A stretch of 64,000 bases of DNA from Effrenium voratum. Taxonomy: Eukaryota; Sar; Dinophyceae; Suessiales; Symbiodiniaceae. Under the pieces are notes generated by a model that was not told the origin of the DNA, searched no databases, and worked only from the letters and a program-made list of their open reading frames with translations. A program made the translations under genes and the position numbers. Location: assembly GCA_963377175.1 (NCBI GenBank), contig CAUJNA010000474.1, positions 148,836 to 212,835 on the forward strand. The letters run 5' to 3'. Below, one piece after another: positions 42,416 through 52,108 of the stretch; positions within the stretch are counted from its first letter, which is position 1, and each line of letters begins with the position of its first letter.

Positions 42416-44964
42416 TCAGTTTTTGACCTTTTTGAGGCCCAGGAACCATTCCTTTACGTCAGCCAGCTGCTGCTTTGTGCATGGATCATCAGTCCACCAC
42501 TCAATGCCGTCGTTGAAGGTGACTTTAAGCCATTGTCCCCGGTAGTTGTACCAGCGTTGGCCCTTGGGGAATTTTGGCGCCCGTGGCAGCCGGCCAAACT
42601 GCGCGCCAATGTATCCAGCAGCGACCCATTGTGTATATGTGTAGGTGCCGCTAGAGTGCATCCTGTGCACCGGCGCCAGTCTCTTTGTCGCTTTCATGCT
42701 TCCCCGAGTTCTGAAGGGCAGCCCAATCACTCGGGATCTCTTGAACCTTGTTCTCACGCGCGACCGCGTCTTCTGTTGTCGAGTCCTGGATAGCCCCGCC
42801 GCAATTCCACCATCCGGGTCAGGCATGTTGTCATAGATGCCTGTCGCAGTGACATAGGCCGTCTCCGCTGCTGTAATTTGTGTGTGGAACCAATCGCCTG
42901 CCTCAGTGCCGAGCTTTGGGAACCCGGCGTCCTGCCACTGCCTCTCCAATCGCAGCAATTGTGCTCCTTGCCATCGACCTGACTCAAGCGGCATCCACCG
43001 CCACTCATCTTGGTCCTGGTGCTCATCTTGGTCCTCGTCCTTCTGTGACATTTTGTCATCCGGCTCCTCCTCATCATCCTCATCTGAGATTCCGCTCAGC
43101 TCAGAGTCAGAATCACGAACATTGACACGGTGCAGGGTCATTGTCAGGTGTTCCGCACGCTGGAGTTGTTGCTGCAGCCCGTCGTCATCCTCAGATTCAG
43201 AGACTGATGGTGTTTGGGGCCCCTCGCATGGAGGCTCATCAGCCGGCGACGTTGGCGAATAGTTGAACCAGGCCGGAACTTCTTCTTGCTCCTTGTCCAT
43301 GTCAGTGTCAAGCTGCGTCGCCGCAGCTGATTTTGGCATGGGCAAAAACGGAGTTGGGCTTGCCGGCTCCTGCTTGCACTCCTCCACCGGCAGCTGGGTG
43401 ACAGTGGGCTCCTCCGGCTGCAGAGTTGGAGTTTCCTGCTCCATGCTCGGCACCGCAGTTGGCGTCGGCGCAAGGCTGCTTGACCCGCCTCGCGGGCTGC
43501 GTGACCGGCAAGCGATGAACGCAGCAGCTCTTGCCTTCACGTTGGTGGGCTGAGGAGCCCAGGGGAAGCAGCAGCTCAAGGGTGTGAGCTTCTTCACCTT
43601 GTCATAGTCCATGTGAAGGAACCACTCCTTGTGTGGGACGTAGTCTTCTTCCCAGTGAGGGGTGTGGGCACAGTCGTGCCACCTGCTTGCTGCAATCTTT
43701 TCGTATACGGGCACCGCCACGTGGTCCCCCTGCAACTCTTTCGGCAGCAGGCGGCATTGCGGCTGGAAATTCCGCAAGCACGCCTCGCCCTGCTGGACCC
43801 GCATGTTGTACCTCACGATCACCTTCACTATCACGAGGTCCTCCGCATTCCACACCAGCTCTGTGCCACGATGCATGTTAAAAATCGTCCTGGGGGTGTG
43901 GCCCAGAAGCTGGAAGCCCAAAGCGTAGTAGACATTGTTGCCGAAGACATTTGTCTTCCACGCGTAGTGGTCGAAGACGTGCTCCCAGTCTTCTGCTGTG
44001 TACCTTGGCGCACAAGGTCGGCAAGGCACGAACAGGCAAGACTACAACAACCAAGGACTAAACATTCAGGAATCATTACCAAACACAAATTTCTTGGCAA
44101 GGCGCACTCCGACTCCACGGCCTCCTCGGCCGTGATACTCGCGTGCCCCCAGCCCGGCGTCGTTATCTGACGCAGTCAGCTTTCCCTGTCTCAGGATTGC
44201 CGGGGCACATTCCCAGTAGGTGCCGTGAACCACCGAGTGCAAGTGGATGCCATCTGCGTTTCCGCAGATGTCTTGAATACGACGCTGCCACTGCACAGAG
44301 TGCTGTCTGTCCGACTGCAAGTAATCGAATTCGATGTGGCCAGAACTTCTGGAGGTCTCCTGGGGGAAATGGCGGCATTGGCCCAGAGAGTCGCAGACTC
44401 CGTGGACGTGCGCCCAGTGCCGCACCATCATCTCCACCAATGCTGGGTCCTTTGCACAGGGGTGGTTGCTCTGGCTCCTCCCACATTTTTCAAACTTTGA
44501 ACGCTTGGTCAATCTCCCGATGTTGTTCCTCAGGACATCATACGGGGCTTGCACCAGACTTTGCGCCAGCCACATGCGACAGCTTCAGGAGATTCGCCAG
44601 CATCTCGCTCGTGATGAGGACCGACTTCAGCGGGAGTCGTTCAATGCTTTCCAGTGCCCTGTGTGATGGCCGCTGTAAGGCCACAGCGGCTTGCTTCTCT
44701 GTCCAGGAAGTCTGCAAGCGGAGTCCTGCAAAGGTCATAGAGGTCGCGATGACTCAGCATCGTGTTGACCTTCACCCACTTGTGCCTGGAATTCTTCTCC
44801 ACCGGCTTTGTTGGGATCCCCTCCACATTGGCCATCCCGTGTGGCAGGAGCTCGGGTTTGTGTTGAGGGCCATGGACCTCTAGTGTAGCTTGGCAGAAAG
44901 ACGGCAAGACGAAGCCGAAATTAATGTGGTTTACGTTTCTCCGCTTGCCTTCCTGCAGGGGCAT
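42416..44964 (-). CDS. Possible ADP-ribosyltransferase-like protein with long acidic linker
   Basis: Pieces 44641-44964, 44066-44575 and 42416-44029 read as one protein of about 850 residues. The first part contains WVKVNTMLSHRDLYDLC. The second has HSVVHGTYWECAPAILRQGK, an H-G-T-x-x-x-x-x-x-x-I-L-x-x-G motif like the NAD-binding start of PARP/KptA-type folds. The third starts PRYTAEDWEHVFDHYAW and has YYALGFQLLGHTPRTIFNMH. A 170-residue acidic Glu/Asp/Pro linker (DEDDEEEPDDKMS) follows and then a compact Tyr/Trp-rich end (PKFPKGQRWYNYRGQWLK). Enzyme assignment is tentative. The stop codon 42416-42418 touches a hairpin; two more hairpins lie inside. Confidence 0.4.
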
Positions 44965-45559
44965 TGCTTGAACAGTGTTTGCAATGGTTAGAACAAACGT
45001 ACAGGAACATGCAGCTTTTCACACGTCCCAACCCCATGGACTTTCCCAAGCCTGCCTGAAATTTCTGGTTTATCAGCGTCGTGTCTTTTGCCAGCGTGAA
45101 AAAGTGGCCCGTAACGTTGGAGTCCAGATGCAACCCAGCCTCTTCTCGCAGTTCCCTTAAGGCGGCATTCTGGGCCGCATCTTGCTGCCAGTTCCACCAC
45201 CTTCGGTGCGCCAAGACATGCCAGTCACCATTGACATTTATGAACAAGTATAGCGCCACACTGCCACACTCGTCGGAATGTCGCGGCATGTCCTGCTTTG
45301 TTGCCAAAGCAGTCTTCAATCTGCCCTGCCCTTGCTTGAAGCCAAGGCTGGCGCGCAAGCAGTGTGAGATGCAGTTGTGTTTCATGATCACTGAACGGCA
45401 ACAACATTTGAGAGCTGTTTTTTCCACTAGCAGCCTGAGTAAGTAAGTTTGAACAACCAAGGCAAGGAGCTCCAACAAATAGATCATTCGACAGCAACTG
45501 TTCAACTGCAGGTGCAGAGCTGGTTCTAGATGCAGCTTTGTCGACAATGTGGTGCGCAT
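44921..45559 (-). CDS. Nudix hydrolase-like protein
   Basis: A 212-codon frame whose second half reads VALYLFINVNGDWHVLAHRR and then DAAQNAALRELREEAGLHLD. The R-E-x-x-E-E-x-G-L core of the Nudix box is intact; the leading Gly is Trp and the first Glu is Asp, so metal binding is plausible but the box is atypical. A beta-rich C-terminal part follows (GHFFTLAKDTTLINQKFQ). Nudix enzymes cleave nucleoside diphosphate-linked compounds such as ADP-ribose, dNTPs or caps. The N-terminal 70 residues are Leu/Cys-rich and may be non-coding. Its 3' end overlaps the start of the next gene. Confidence 0.6.
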   Translation of the reverse strand: MRTTLSTKLHLEPALHLQLNSCCRMIYLLELLALVVQTYLLRLLVEKTALKCCCRSVIMKHNCISHCLRASLGFKQGQGRLKTALATKQDMPRHSDECGSVALYLFINVNGDWHVLAHRRWWNWQQDAAQNAALRELREEAGLHLDSNVTGHFFTLAKDTTLINQKFQAGLGKSMGLGRVKSCMFLYVCSNHCKHCSSNAPAGRQAEKRKPH

Positions 45560-45865
45560 GGAGTTGCGGAAGCTTTATGTTGAAGAGGCGAAGGGCAATT
45601 CCTGCTGTCGCCAACGACAACACAACCGAAAAAACAAAGTCGTGCAGTGTTACCAGATGCCTGCATACCCTACTCGAAGAGCTGCGCAGCCAACCCAGGG
45701 CGGGCCCTCATGGATTGACAAAGCATTGCGCTGCGTTTTTTTTCTGGCTGCAAAATGTGCGAAGAGACTGTTGCGGCAGCAATTCAAGTGAAACACTGGC
45801 AAGACTGCGTGGCCGCAGTTTGCGTCTAGCGATGCTCGAAGACTGTCTCCTTGGGCTGTCTGTGT

Positions 45866-46417
45866 CTAGCAATGCTTGATTGTCTCCTTGGACTCATTCT
45901 TCTGATTCAGCAGCTTAATAATCATCATCTCTATCTTGTGGACACGGCCTTGCACCCCTGTCAGCTCGTCCAAGATATCCTTAAGCACTTCCTCGGGCGG
46001 GAGCGGCGGCGGACTCTGCCACGGCGGCGGCGGGGAGGTGCTGGTCCACGCCGAGGATGCCTGCGATGATGGCGGCAAGCGATCATACTCGGCGCCCACC
46101 CAGTAAGTACACATCGGCGGTTCGCATTTTTCGGACCGAACTTTGAAGGCCTCATCCCTGGTGTAGCACCAGCTGTGCTGCAGGCCAGCCTCAGCCTTTC
46201 CCTCCAGCAGGCACACGCAGCAAAACACCTCAAAGTTCTGACCGCAAACCATCACACCGCTGTCTTTGAAGGCCTTCTTCTTGAAGAACGGGGTCTTGTA
46301 TATCCATCCGCAGACATCGGGCCTGCCAGTCAGAATTCCACGGCATTGTCTGACTGACAGCTGCGTTTCCGCAGATGTTCCACAGATGTTCCTTAACAGC
46401 TGCGGCGGGCAATTCAA
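45866..46417 (-). CDS. Cys-containing protein with Pro-rich and coiled C-terminus
   Basis: A frame of 183 codons. The middle reads DVCGWIYKTPFFKKKAFKDS, then FEVFCCVCLLEGKAEAG and QHSWCYTRDEAFKVRSEKCE, with Cys/His spaced as in a small metal-binding or secreted-type fold. A Pro/Ser linker (SPPPPWQSPPPLPPEE) leads to a helical end (LKDILDELTGVQGRVHKIEM). A hairpin overlaps codons near the start (46361-46374), so the true first codon could be downstream. No family recognised. Confidence 0.45.
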   Translation of the reverse strand: MNCPPQLLRNICGTSAETQLSVRQCRGILTGRPDVCGWIYKTPFFKKKAFKDSGVMVCGQNFEVFCCVCLLEGKAEAGLQHSWCYTRDEAFKVRSEKCEPPMCTYWVGAEYDRLPPSSQASSAWTSTSPPPPWQSPPPLPPEEVLKDILDELTGVQGRVHKIEMMIIKLLNQKNESKETIKHC

Positions 46418-46705
46418 CCATCACGACATGAACACAGCATCCCTGACACATGTTTCCAACTGTTCACAGGCGCGCCCAAGCAAACGCAGGCGCGAATCGA
46501 AGACTGCAGCTCTACCACCATTAGCCTTGCGTAAGAGGGTCTTTTTTTTGTTCCGACCTTGCGCCCGAAACGTGTAAAGTCAAGACTAAGCTACCGTTGG
46601 AATTTGCAGAGGTGTTGGCCATTAACAAGAACCAACTGCGGGCACGCAGTTGGTTTTCGCGGCAGCAGCGCTGCGTGGAACTCCGGCAGTATAAACATGG
46701 GACAT

Positions 46706-47264
46706 CTATCGCCGGCGCAATTCAGACTCTAACTTCTCCAGCTCCTGCGTGCTTTGCCACAACTTGTGATCGATGACCTCCGTGGTGTCCATTGCCGTCT
46801 GCCACATGCGGAGCGACATCCTGCGCATAGACTCAACCTGAAAAGTCTCTGCCCCTCTCAGAATCAATAAACAGCTGCTGCCTGCCATTGCGCGTGTTTT
46901 GGAACTCCTCGATGAGGTCCAGCGCCGAATCCAGATTGTGGTACTCCTGCCTCATCAGGATCTCAACAGCTACCACCATCTGCAACTCTTCCTTTAGGTG
47001 TTCCATTTGCGTTTTCAATGCCTCGATCTTCCGTCGTCGAGCCCCAGCCTCGGTCATGGCGCGCAACGCAGGTGACTGTTCCATCATGGCTCCCCTAACA
47101 AAAGGCCAGTTTGGACCAGAGCGCTGCAAAGTAAATTGCACAAAAAGCATCTCAAATTGACAAATATTGCCCCAGGTGCTCTTTTTCTTGCCTGCAAACA
47201 AGCATGCGGCAGCAAACACATCGTTTCTCAGGCTGCAGCAGCCCCTCAAGCTCAGCCCAAACAC
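46706..47264 (-). CDS. Coiled-coil protein
   Basis: Frames 46833-47264 and 46706-46888 together give a protein whose likely start is MMEQSPALRAMTEAGARRR near 47087. Long heptad segments follow (KIEALKTQMEHLKEELQMVV; YHNLDSALDLIEEFQNT) and, after a frame change near 46850, SMRRMSLRMWQTAMDTTEVI and LEKLESELRRR at the end. No other domain. A hairpin lies about 50 bases after the stop. Confidence 0.45.
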
Positions 47265-47990
47265 TCACTGTGTTGCCGCAGTGTGTTCGTATATGACTTC
47301 TCGAAGCACCAGCTGCAAGTCCTGTATCAGGACATGGACTGGCCAGAGTATGGCCAGAAACACACACTCTGCGTCGTGGCCAGCGGCAAGACCGCCCCAC
47401 ACATCCAGGGCCTCGCTCACCTGCAACATTTGGTCATGGAGAGTGCGCAGCTCGTCAAGCTTAACCTTGTTCAGCTTCCCCTTCATCGGCAGCAGCATCT
47501 CGTACTCATCAAACATCCACAAGCCGTCCTTGTAGCGCACATCAGTCACCTGTGTCTTGTGGCGGAAGAAGTGTTCAAGCACAGCGCATGTGGCGCAGCA
47601 CTTGCTGATGATCTTGGAGTTCATCCGGTTGTCTTTGTACAGAGGGCCCAGAGTCACGCAGACCTTGATGAGCATCGAGAAAGGGATCTTGTCTGGTTGC
47701 CCGCAAGTGATTCGTTGGATGTCTTCCGCCAACTTGTCTAGGCAATTCCCCCGCACAATGCCAGGTGAGCCCTCCTCCAAGAACCTGGATGCCATGGCTT
47801 TGCCAGCTTTGGTTACAAAGCTGGACATTTCAACGAGTTGAAGCCGAACCGAAGCTGAGCCAGTTGAACCGAATGGGCGGGCGGCGGGCGAAAACTCACT
47901 GAGCCGCACGCAACGCTGGCAGCAAAACAGACACGCTTTTCCTTGTGCTTTGTAAAACTCAGGAGTTGCCAAACTTCTCAGGCAAAGCAA
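47265..47990 (-). CDS. Helical protein of unknown function
   Basis: Open for 241 codons; the best start may be the internal Met at 47828 (MSSFVTKAGKAMASRFLEEG), since the upstream part is Cys/Arg-rich and irregular. The rest is helical with CLDKLAEDIQRITCG, PFSMLIKVCVTLGPLYKD and KVKLDELRTLHDQMLQVSEA. No catalytic motif. The stop overlaps the hairpin at 47266-47283. Confidence 0.45.
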   Translation of the reverse strand: MLCLRSLATPEFYKAQGKACLFCCQRCVRLSEFSPAARPFGSTGSASVRLQLVEMSSFVTKAGKAMASRFLEEGSPGIVRGNCLDKLAEDIQRITCGQPDKIPFSMLIKVCVTLGPLYKDNRMNSKIISKCCATCAVLEHFFRHKTQVTDVRYKDGLWMFDEYEMLLPMKGKLNKVKLDELRTLHDQMLQVSEALDVWGGLAAGHDAECVFLAILWPVHVLIQDLQLVLREVIYEHTAATQ

Positions 47991-48056
47991 AAACCTAAGC
48001 TGAGCCGGGCTCTCAGGGGAAAGGCTGTGTTTCCGCAGCCTTTTCTAGATGCAAGT

Positions 48057-48503
48057 TCAGTCAGAGTTCAAGGGTAAACAGACAAGCTTACGCAAAGTCA
48101 AATAAGCATTGTCCAACAGCATCTTTAATGGTGTAAAAGGTTCGTTAATGTCGGCCAGTTCGTTCAAGAAGTGCAGAACCTGGGTCGACTCTTCCACAAA
48201 GGCCCGCTCTTCAGCAGTGACGCGTGGAAGTTGCGTTGGTCCTGGAGAGCCTGGAGAGCACAAATCCCGCACAAGAGGCTCCCTGGCCATATCATCAGAA
48301 GGCAATGGCGAAATCAGCGCGCGCTCCATACCAGCAAGAACGACTGCGAAAGGAAACATCGCGGCTCTTCGCCCAGTTCTTTCCATGATCAACCGCAGGA
48401 CCCGGCTGCATTTCCTGACAATAATCTCGTCAATCTTCATTTCAATGACATGCAGCGCCACGCAATGCGCGAGCTCGTCAGCGTCAACCCCGTAAATGTC
48501 CAT
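48057..48503 (-). CDS. Helical protein, first gene of the TIR element
   Basis: The start is set at 48501-48503 (MDIYGVDADELAHCVALHVI) because an in-frame extension would run into the terminal inverted repeat. Helical, with EMKIDEIIVRKCSRVLRLIM and AEERAFVEESTQVLHFLNEL. About 148 residues. Composition is like the neighbouring gene at 47265-47990. Hairpin 48020-48043 follows the stop by 13 bases. Function unknown. Confidence 0.45.
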   Translation of the reverse strand: MDIYGVDADELAHCVALHVIEMKIDEIIVRKCSRVLRLIMERTGRRAAMFPFAVVLAGMERALISPLPSDDMAREPLVRDLCSPGSPGPTQLPRVTAEERAFVEESTQVLHFLNELADINEPFTPLKMLLDNAYLTLRKLVCLPLNSD

Positions 48504-48585
48504 GGCAGCACGTGCGCCAAGTTTCACTAACAGCTGACATAGCAAAAACAACTCTCTGAGCCACCGGATTGTCCAAACATCAAGG

Positions 48586-48737
48586 CCCCCCTCCCTCCCC
48601 AAGATTTTCGGCAAAAAAACCTTTCCGAAAAACGACTTGTTTTGACAAGTATGCACACCCGAAAAAAACAAGGTTTTCGGTCCACAAAAAGCACCCAAAA
48701 AAAAGGCCTAAAAAGCATGTCCTTAATGACCGGCCAG
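48586..48737 (-). repeat. Right terminal inverted repeat
   Basis: 152 bp, inverse of 30124-30272 with several substitutions and T-run differences. Ends GACCGGCCAG at 48737. Confidence 0.88.
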
Positions 48738-48741
48738 AAAA
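48738..48741 (+). repeat. Target duplication at right end of TIR element
   Basis: AAAA (or AAAAC to 48742), matching 30120-30123. Confidence 0.6.
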
Positions 48742-48742
48742 C

Positions 48743-49204
48743 TATCGGCGAATGTCTGCGGGGAATGCTCCGAGTGATGCCAAAGCGCATGAGTCCGGTC
48801 TTCTCCCGGTTGGTGCATCGCTTGAGGATGCGGCAATGGTGAAACCTGCCGTGTGTCCGATTGCGAGCACCTACAATTTCGCTTATGAAGGTGAGGAGGT
48901 TTTGCTGGACCCCTCAAGCAGGACGTTTGGCAGAATCGCCTGTCCTGCTGGGGGTGGTATTTTCGAGTATTTCCCCGAGATCACCGACCCAGCTACGGTC
49001 ACTGGACGATGCTCCAGAGAGGCGTATATGCTTCTAGAGGTGTTGTCAGGCTCCACGGACCCAGGGATGGTAAGTGTCAAGCCTTATGAGCCGTCTTTTC
49101 GCTTGTGCGGGACGGTTCCCGACATACTTGGAGGTTGGATGTCAATGCCCCTGATCTCCGCTTTTCGAGGCCCTACACGGGATTGTCAAGTGCACAGGCC
49201 TTGA
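48743..49204 (+). pseudogene. LTR-element protein segment, 3' half after the TIR insertion
   Basis: Continues the frame of 29438-30123 with YRRMSAGNAPSDAKAHESG. The segment is a compact beta-rich region (STYNFAYEGEEVLLDPSSRT; GRIACPAGGGIFEYFPEITD; LRLCGTVPDILGG-like). The frame ends at 49202-49204 and sequence seems to continue in another frame. It shows the target gene was one unit before the insertion. Function unknown. Confidence 0.6.
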
Positions 49205-49322
49205 CGTGGCAAAATGGGCGGGTGCTCGGGGGAAGACGATCCAACAGAGGTCACAAGCGAAGTGATCTTTGCGCGTTCCACCCTAATCGGGAGGGACGTG
49301 CCATATAAGGTTTTCAAGCGCA

Positions 49323-50366
49323 TTGCGCGATCGTACTCCGATCGGGCCCTTGCTAAGGCCAATGGATGCAGCAGAAGTCCCTTATACGGGATATGTGCTG
49401 CTTTCCATGCCTGAATATAGATCTGCCCTCAAAACGAGGTGCATCCGACGCCCCGGCAAATTCGCCATTCAAGTCTTCACCATGCGACCTGACAAGATCT
49501 GCAGGGGGGAGACTCAAATTGGCATGGAAGGCGCAAAGGTGCCGTTCCTAAAGCTGCCGAGCCCTAACAATGAGGGCGAGTTTTACGTCGATGAGCGTGT
49601 CGCATACATGGACAAGCGCCTTGTTGTCGTGGCGATCGACCTGAAATGGTTGGCGATTGAGGGCGCCGCAAGCATATACAAAACCCGACGCGGTTTCATT
49701 GCTGTGCGTGAAGAAATTCACGCTCCTTTCTGGCGTGCATGTTACTTGCACCAGGAAGGCGATGTAATATACATCCGACCATGGGCGATCCGGGCTTTGA
49801 TTGCCCCGGGTCCGCCGCGAGGGGAGTCATTCGCGTGGGACAAAGCTCCCACGCATGATTATTGGTGCCCTCGTTGCGCACATTTAAACATGTACGGCAC
49901 CATTCTATGCAATGGGTGCCATTTGCCTATTTTCTATCGGGAATGGGTGCCCGGGACTTCTCAGTCTAAGATCAGGCGTGGACAGCCAAAATGGTTGGAC
50001 GGACTCAAAGCAGTCATGCCCAACAGCTGGTACTACGCGGAAACATGCAGCTGGGCCCCTCTGATGGCGTCGGTAAAGCTGATCCGTGAGGTGGTCAGTT
50101 GCATGATCTCTGGTCTGCGCTGTGCGCTATACCTCGCACACAATCCCAATGCGGATATCGTACAGGCATTCCATGAGGTTGAGAAAGTCACCAACATGGA
50201 CACTCACTCGTGTGTGAGAGCGAGTGATGAAGCGCTTGAAAGATGGGTGGCAAAGCAACTGAGCATCGAGGAAAGCGAAACTGGAAACCCAGTTCCTGAG
50301 GGTTTGACAGTGCTCGCATATTTGATCAACAACCCGCAACAGCGGCGCAGTGGGGACGCCACATGA
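49323..50366 (+). pseudogene. LTR-element globular domain with RanBP2-type zinc finger
   Basis: An open frame of 347 codons. The first 170 residues are globular (GYVLLSMPEYRSALKTRC; RLVVVAIDLKWLAIEGAAS; EIHAPFWRACYLHQEGDVIY). Residues about 178-205 read DYWCPRCAHLNMYGTILCNG then C, that is W-C-x2-C-x3-N-x6-C-x2-C, the RanBP2/NZF finger pattern, which binds single-stranded RNA or ubiquitin in other proteins. A helical end follows (ASVKLIREVVSCMISGLRCA). RNA binding would suit a gag-like role. Joins the previous segment through poorly readable frames at 49105-49320. Confidence 0.5.
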
Positions 50367-51347
50367 CAAGGAAGGGCAGTCTACAATCAGCCTTTGCCTT
50401 TTACCTTTCTGTATATATTTACGATGCATATCGCATCGGAGTTGAGGACGGTTTTCTCGTCCCGCTGTACGGCCTAGGCGCCTCTCGGGATGACGTGATC
50501 GTGTCAGTGGTCCAAGCTGAGCGACGCCTCGCGGACTTCAACAGCGAAGACGCTGATTTTGACATCACCGAGACCCTCAGGTTGAGCATAGAGTCCCTGA
50601 GGTGCAGTGGTGGGACGATCACGGCCCCAATTGAGTATGCTGAGGCATACATCTACACCGACCAGAACAAGGTCGACATGGTTCCTGCTGGGCAGCGTGA
50701 ACGTTTGCAGATCCTCCATCTGGTAAGCATCACAAGCGGGCGGCGACACCTCGGGGTGATCATCGCTCCGCTTCGATGCGACCGGATCAGAAGGGCAAGG
50801 GGGATACTCGGAAGGGCAATGCCCCTGCGAGCCCCTGGCCCAAAGGCGAGGGTCCCAAAGGGGACCCGTATGCAAGTAAGGGTCACAAGGGTCACAAGGG
50901 TGACCAGCACAAGGGTAAGGGCGGCCTACACGGCCAGCAGTACGGGCAATATGGCCGTGGCGGATCCGCCCGGTCAAGGACGCCGACAGGCGGCTACCAG
51001 CCCGACGCACGCGGCTCGGGAGACAAGGAATGTATCCCACATTCCCGATGGGGGGCTTCATGCAACAGCCCATGGCTGGCATGATGCCGCAAATGTGGCC
51101 TGGCGCAATGCCGCAGGGTTGGTCGCAGTTTCCGCCGGAAAATCCCGGCGCATACATGAACCCTCATTCACCTCACACCCCGACTTGGGGTGATGATGAC
51201 GAGTTGGCTGAAACCGAGCCTTCTCATCCCCCACCCGGGGACTGGAACGATGGGAAGGGAAAGGGACGGCGCGGCGGCGGAAAGGGCAAATGTTCCGCAC
51301 GTGCTGCGTCGTACCCAAATGTGCCAAAGCGCACTCGCAACTTTTGA
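50363..51347 (+). pseudogene. LTR-element C-terminal region with Lys/Gly repeats and Met/Pro/Gln-rich end
   Basis: Overlaps the previous frame by four bases (ATGA-type overlap at 50363). The first 130 codons are helical (SAFAFYLSVYIYDAYRIGVE; AERRLADFNSEDADFD). After frame changes near 50790 and 51030 come a basic Lys/Gly segment (GHKGHKGDQHKGKGG), a Gly/Arg/Ser part, then a Met/Pro/Gln/Gly-rich segment (FPMGGFMQQPMAGMMPQMW) and a final Gly/Lys/Arg end (GKGKGRRGGGKGK). The basic tails are well suited to packaging RNA. Translation ends at 51347. Confidence 0.45.
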
Positions 51348-52108
51348 TGGCCTCATCATAAATTCAATCATTGCATGATGACACATGCAGGACAATGCTC
51401 CTGGTGTCAATCCATCAAATCGGTTATTCTCCGAATCACAATTCAAATGCACGCGTGGCTGTGCGCTAATCGCGCCGGTCACATTATCCTGCCAGGTACG
51501 TCTTGTCACCACGAGGCAGTCATCCTCGCCGGTGTCTATGGCCGCTGGCGACCTGCATCCTTCCGCACCGCTGATGCAACCGGCGAAGGAACTCACCGAG
51601 GTGCTGAGGTGAGGATCACGATCGGGCCGCACCGCTGCCGGCGGGGTCCTACTCGGACCTGAACCGCTGATTGCTGCCGGCGATGCTCATGCCGGCCATC
51701 TTCGAGTGACCGCGCGCCTAGACGGTGCCATTTTAAGGCCGCTGACAACTGGTCAACGCACCACGTTTCAATCAACCGGCCAAAGCGCCCAACTCAATAA
51801 TTCAAAATTAAATCCACTTGATTCTATTGGTTCAATGTGGTAGCAATGCAAACGTCAGTTATTTAGCTTCATGCCTGCCATTCTGGAGTTGAACCTTTGT
51901 TCTTTTCTTTTGTTGTCTTCTCTTGGCTACCGGCGCGAATCCGCCCCATACCCGTAATTCGGGGTGGTGGCGGGATCCGGGCACCAATGAGTGCCCGGGT
52001 ATGGGGTCGCGAACCCTGGTAGCCTAATCGTCTCTGTTTTCTTGTTTAATGGTTTTCAACTTCAACATGGCCAATGCGCCCTTCCAAATTCACTCCATCT
52101 CTTTGTAC
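51348..52108. other. 3' untranslated part of the LTR element with a strong secondary structure
   Basis: No coding frame. At 51926-52024 an imperfect palindrome can fold: GGCTACC with GGTAGCC (ends), CGCGA with TCGCG, CCCCATACCCG (51945-51955) with CGGGTATGGGG (51996-52006), and an inner GCAC/GTGC hairpin. It lies about 85 bases before the purine tract. Confidence 0.6.

Larger units (their letters stand above)
30566..48043. repeat. Family of short CTGYG-N4-CRCAG hairpins, about 20 copies
   Basis: Perfect or near-perfect palindromes, stem 5-11 bp, loop 4 nt, core CTGCG/CGCAG or CTGTG/CACAG. Positions: 30566-30590 (imperfect), 30901-30920, 31801-31822, 32703-32724, 33079-33100, 36525-36540, 36796-36815, 38100-38113, 39506-39519, 41770-41795, 42175-42190, 42400-42415, 43311-43328, 44251-44270, 44669-44690 (variant, 6-nt loop), 45804-45819, 46361-46374, 46631-46654, 47266-47283, 48020-48043. 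On the coding strand many loops are GNRA (GAAA, GCAA, GCGA). Outer stem bases differ from copy to copy yet remain paired. Several abut stop or start codons. I noticed none outside the TIR element. Confidence 0.85.
30124..48737 (-). mobile_element. 18.6-kb TIR transposon with about a dozen same-strand genes
   Basis: Ends begin CTGGCCGGTCATTAAGGACA and are inverted repeats of about 150 bp (30124-30272 and 48586-48737). It sits inside an LTR-element gene whose frame is intact across the insertion. Cargo, all on the minus strand from right to left: three proteins of unknown role, one Cys-containing protein, a Nudix hydrolase, a possible ADP-ribosyltransferase-like protein, a BED/hAT-like transposase, another unknown protein, a C5 DNA methyltransferase, a large unknown protein and two further unknowns. 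No DNA polymerase, capsid or protease is seen, so it is not a Polinton. Short hairpins punctuate gene boundaries. Confidence 0.8.

Noticed and set aside
30124..48737. Polinton/Maverick identity for the 18.6-kb element
   Set aside because: Size and TIRs fit, but there is no protein-primed DNA polymerase, retroviral-type integrase, protease, capsid or packaging ATPase, and ends start CTGG rather than the usual AG.
50860..50940. Collagen-like protein gene
   Set aside because: The Lys/Gly repeats are short, lack regular G-x-y triplets and are part of a basic RNA-binding-like tail.
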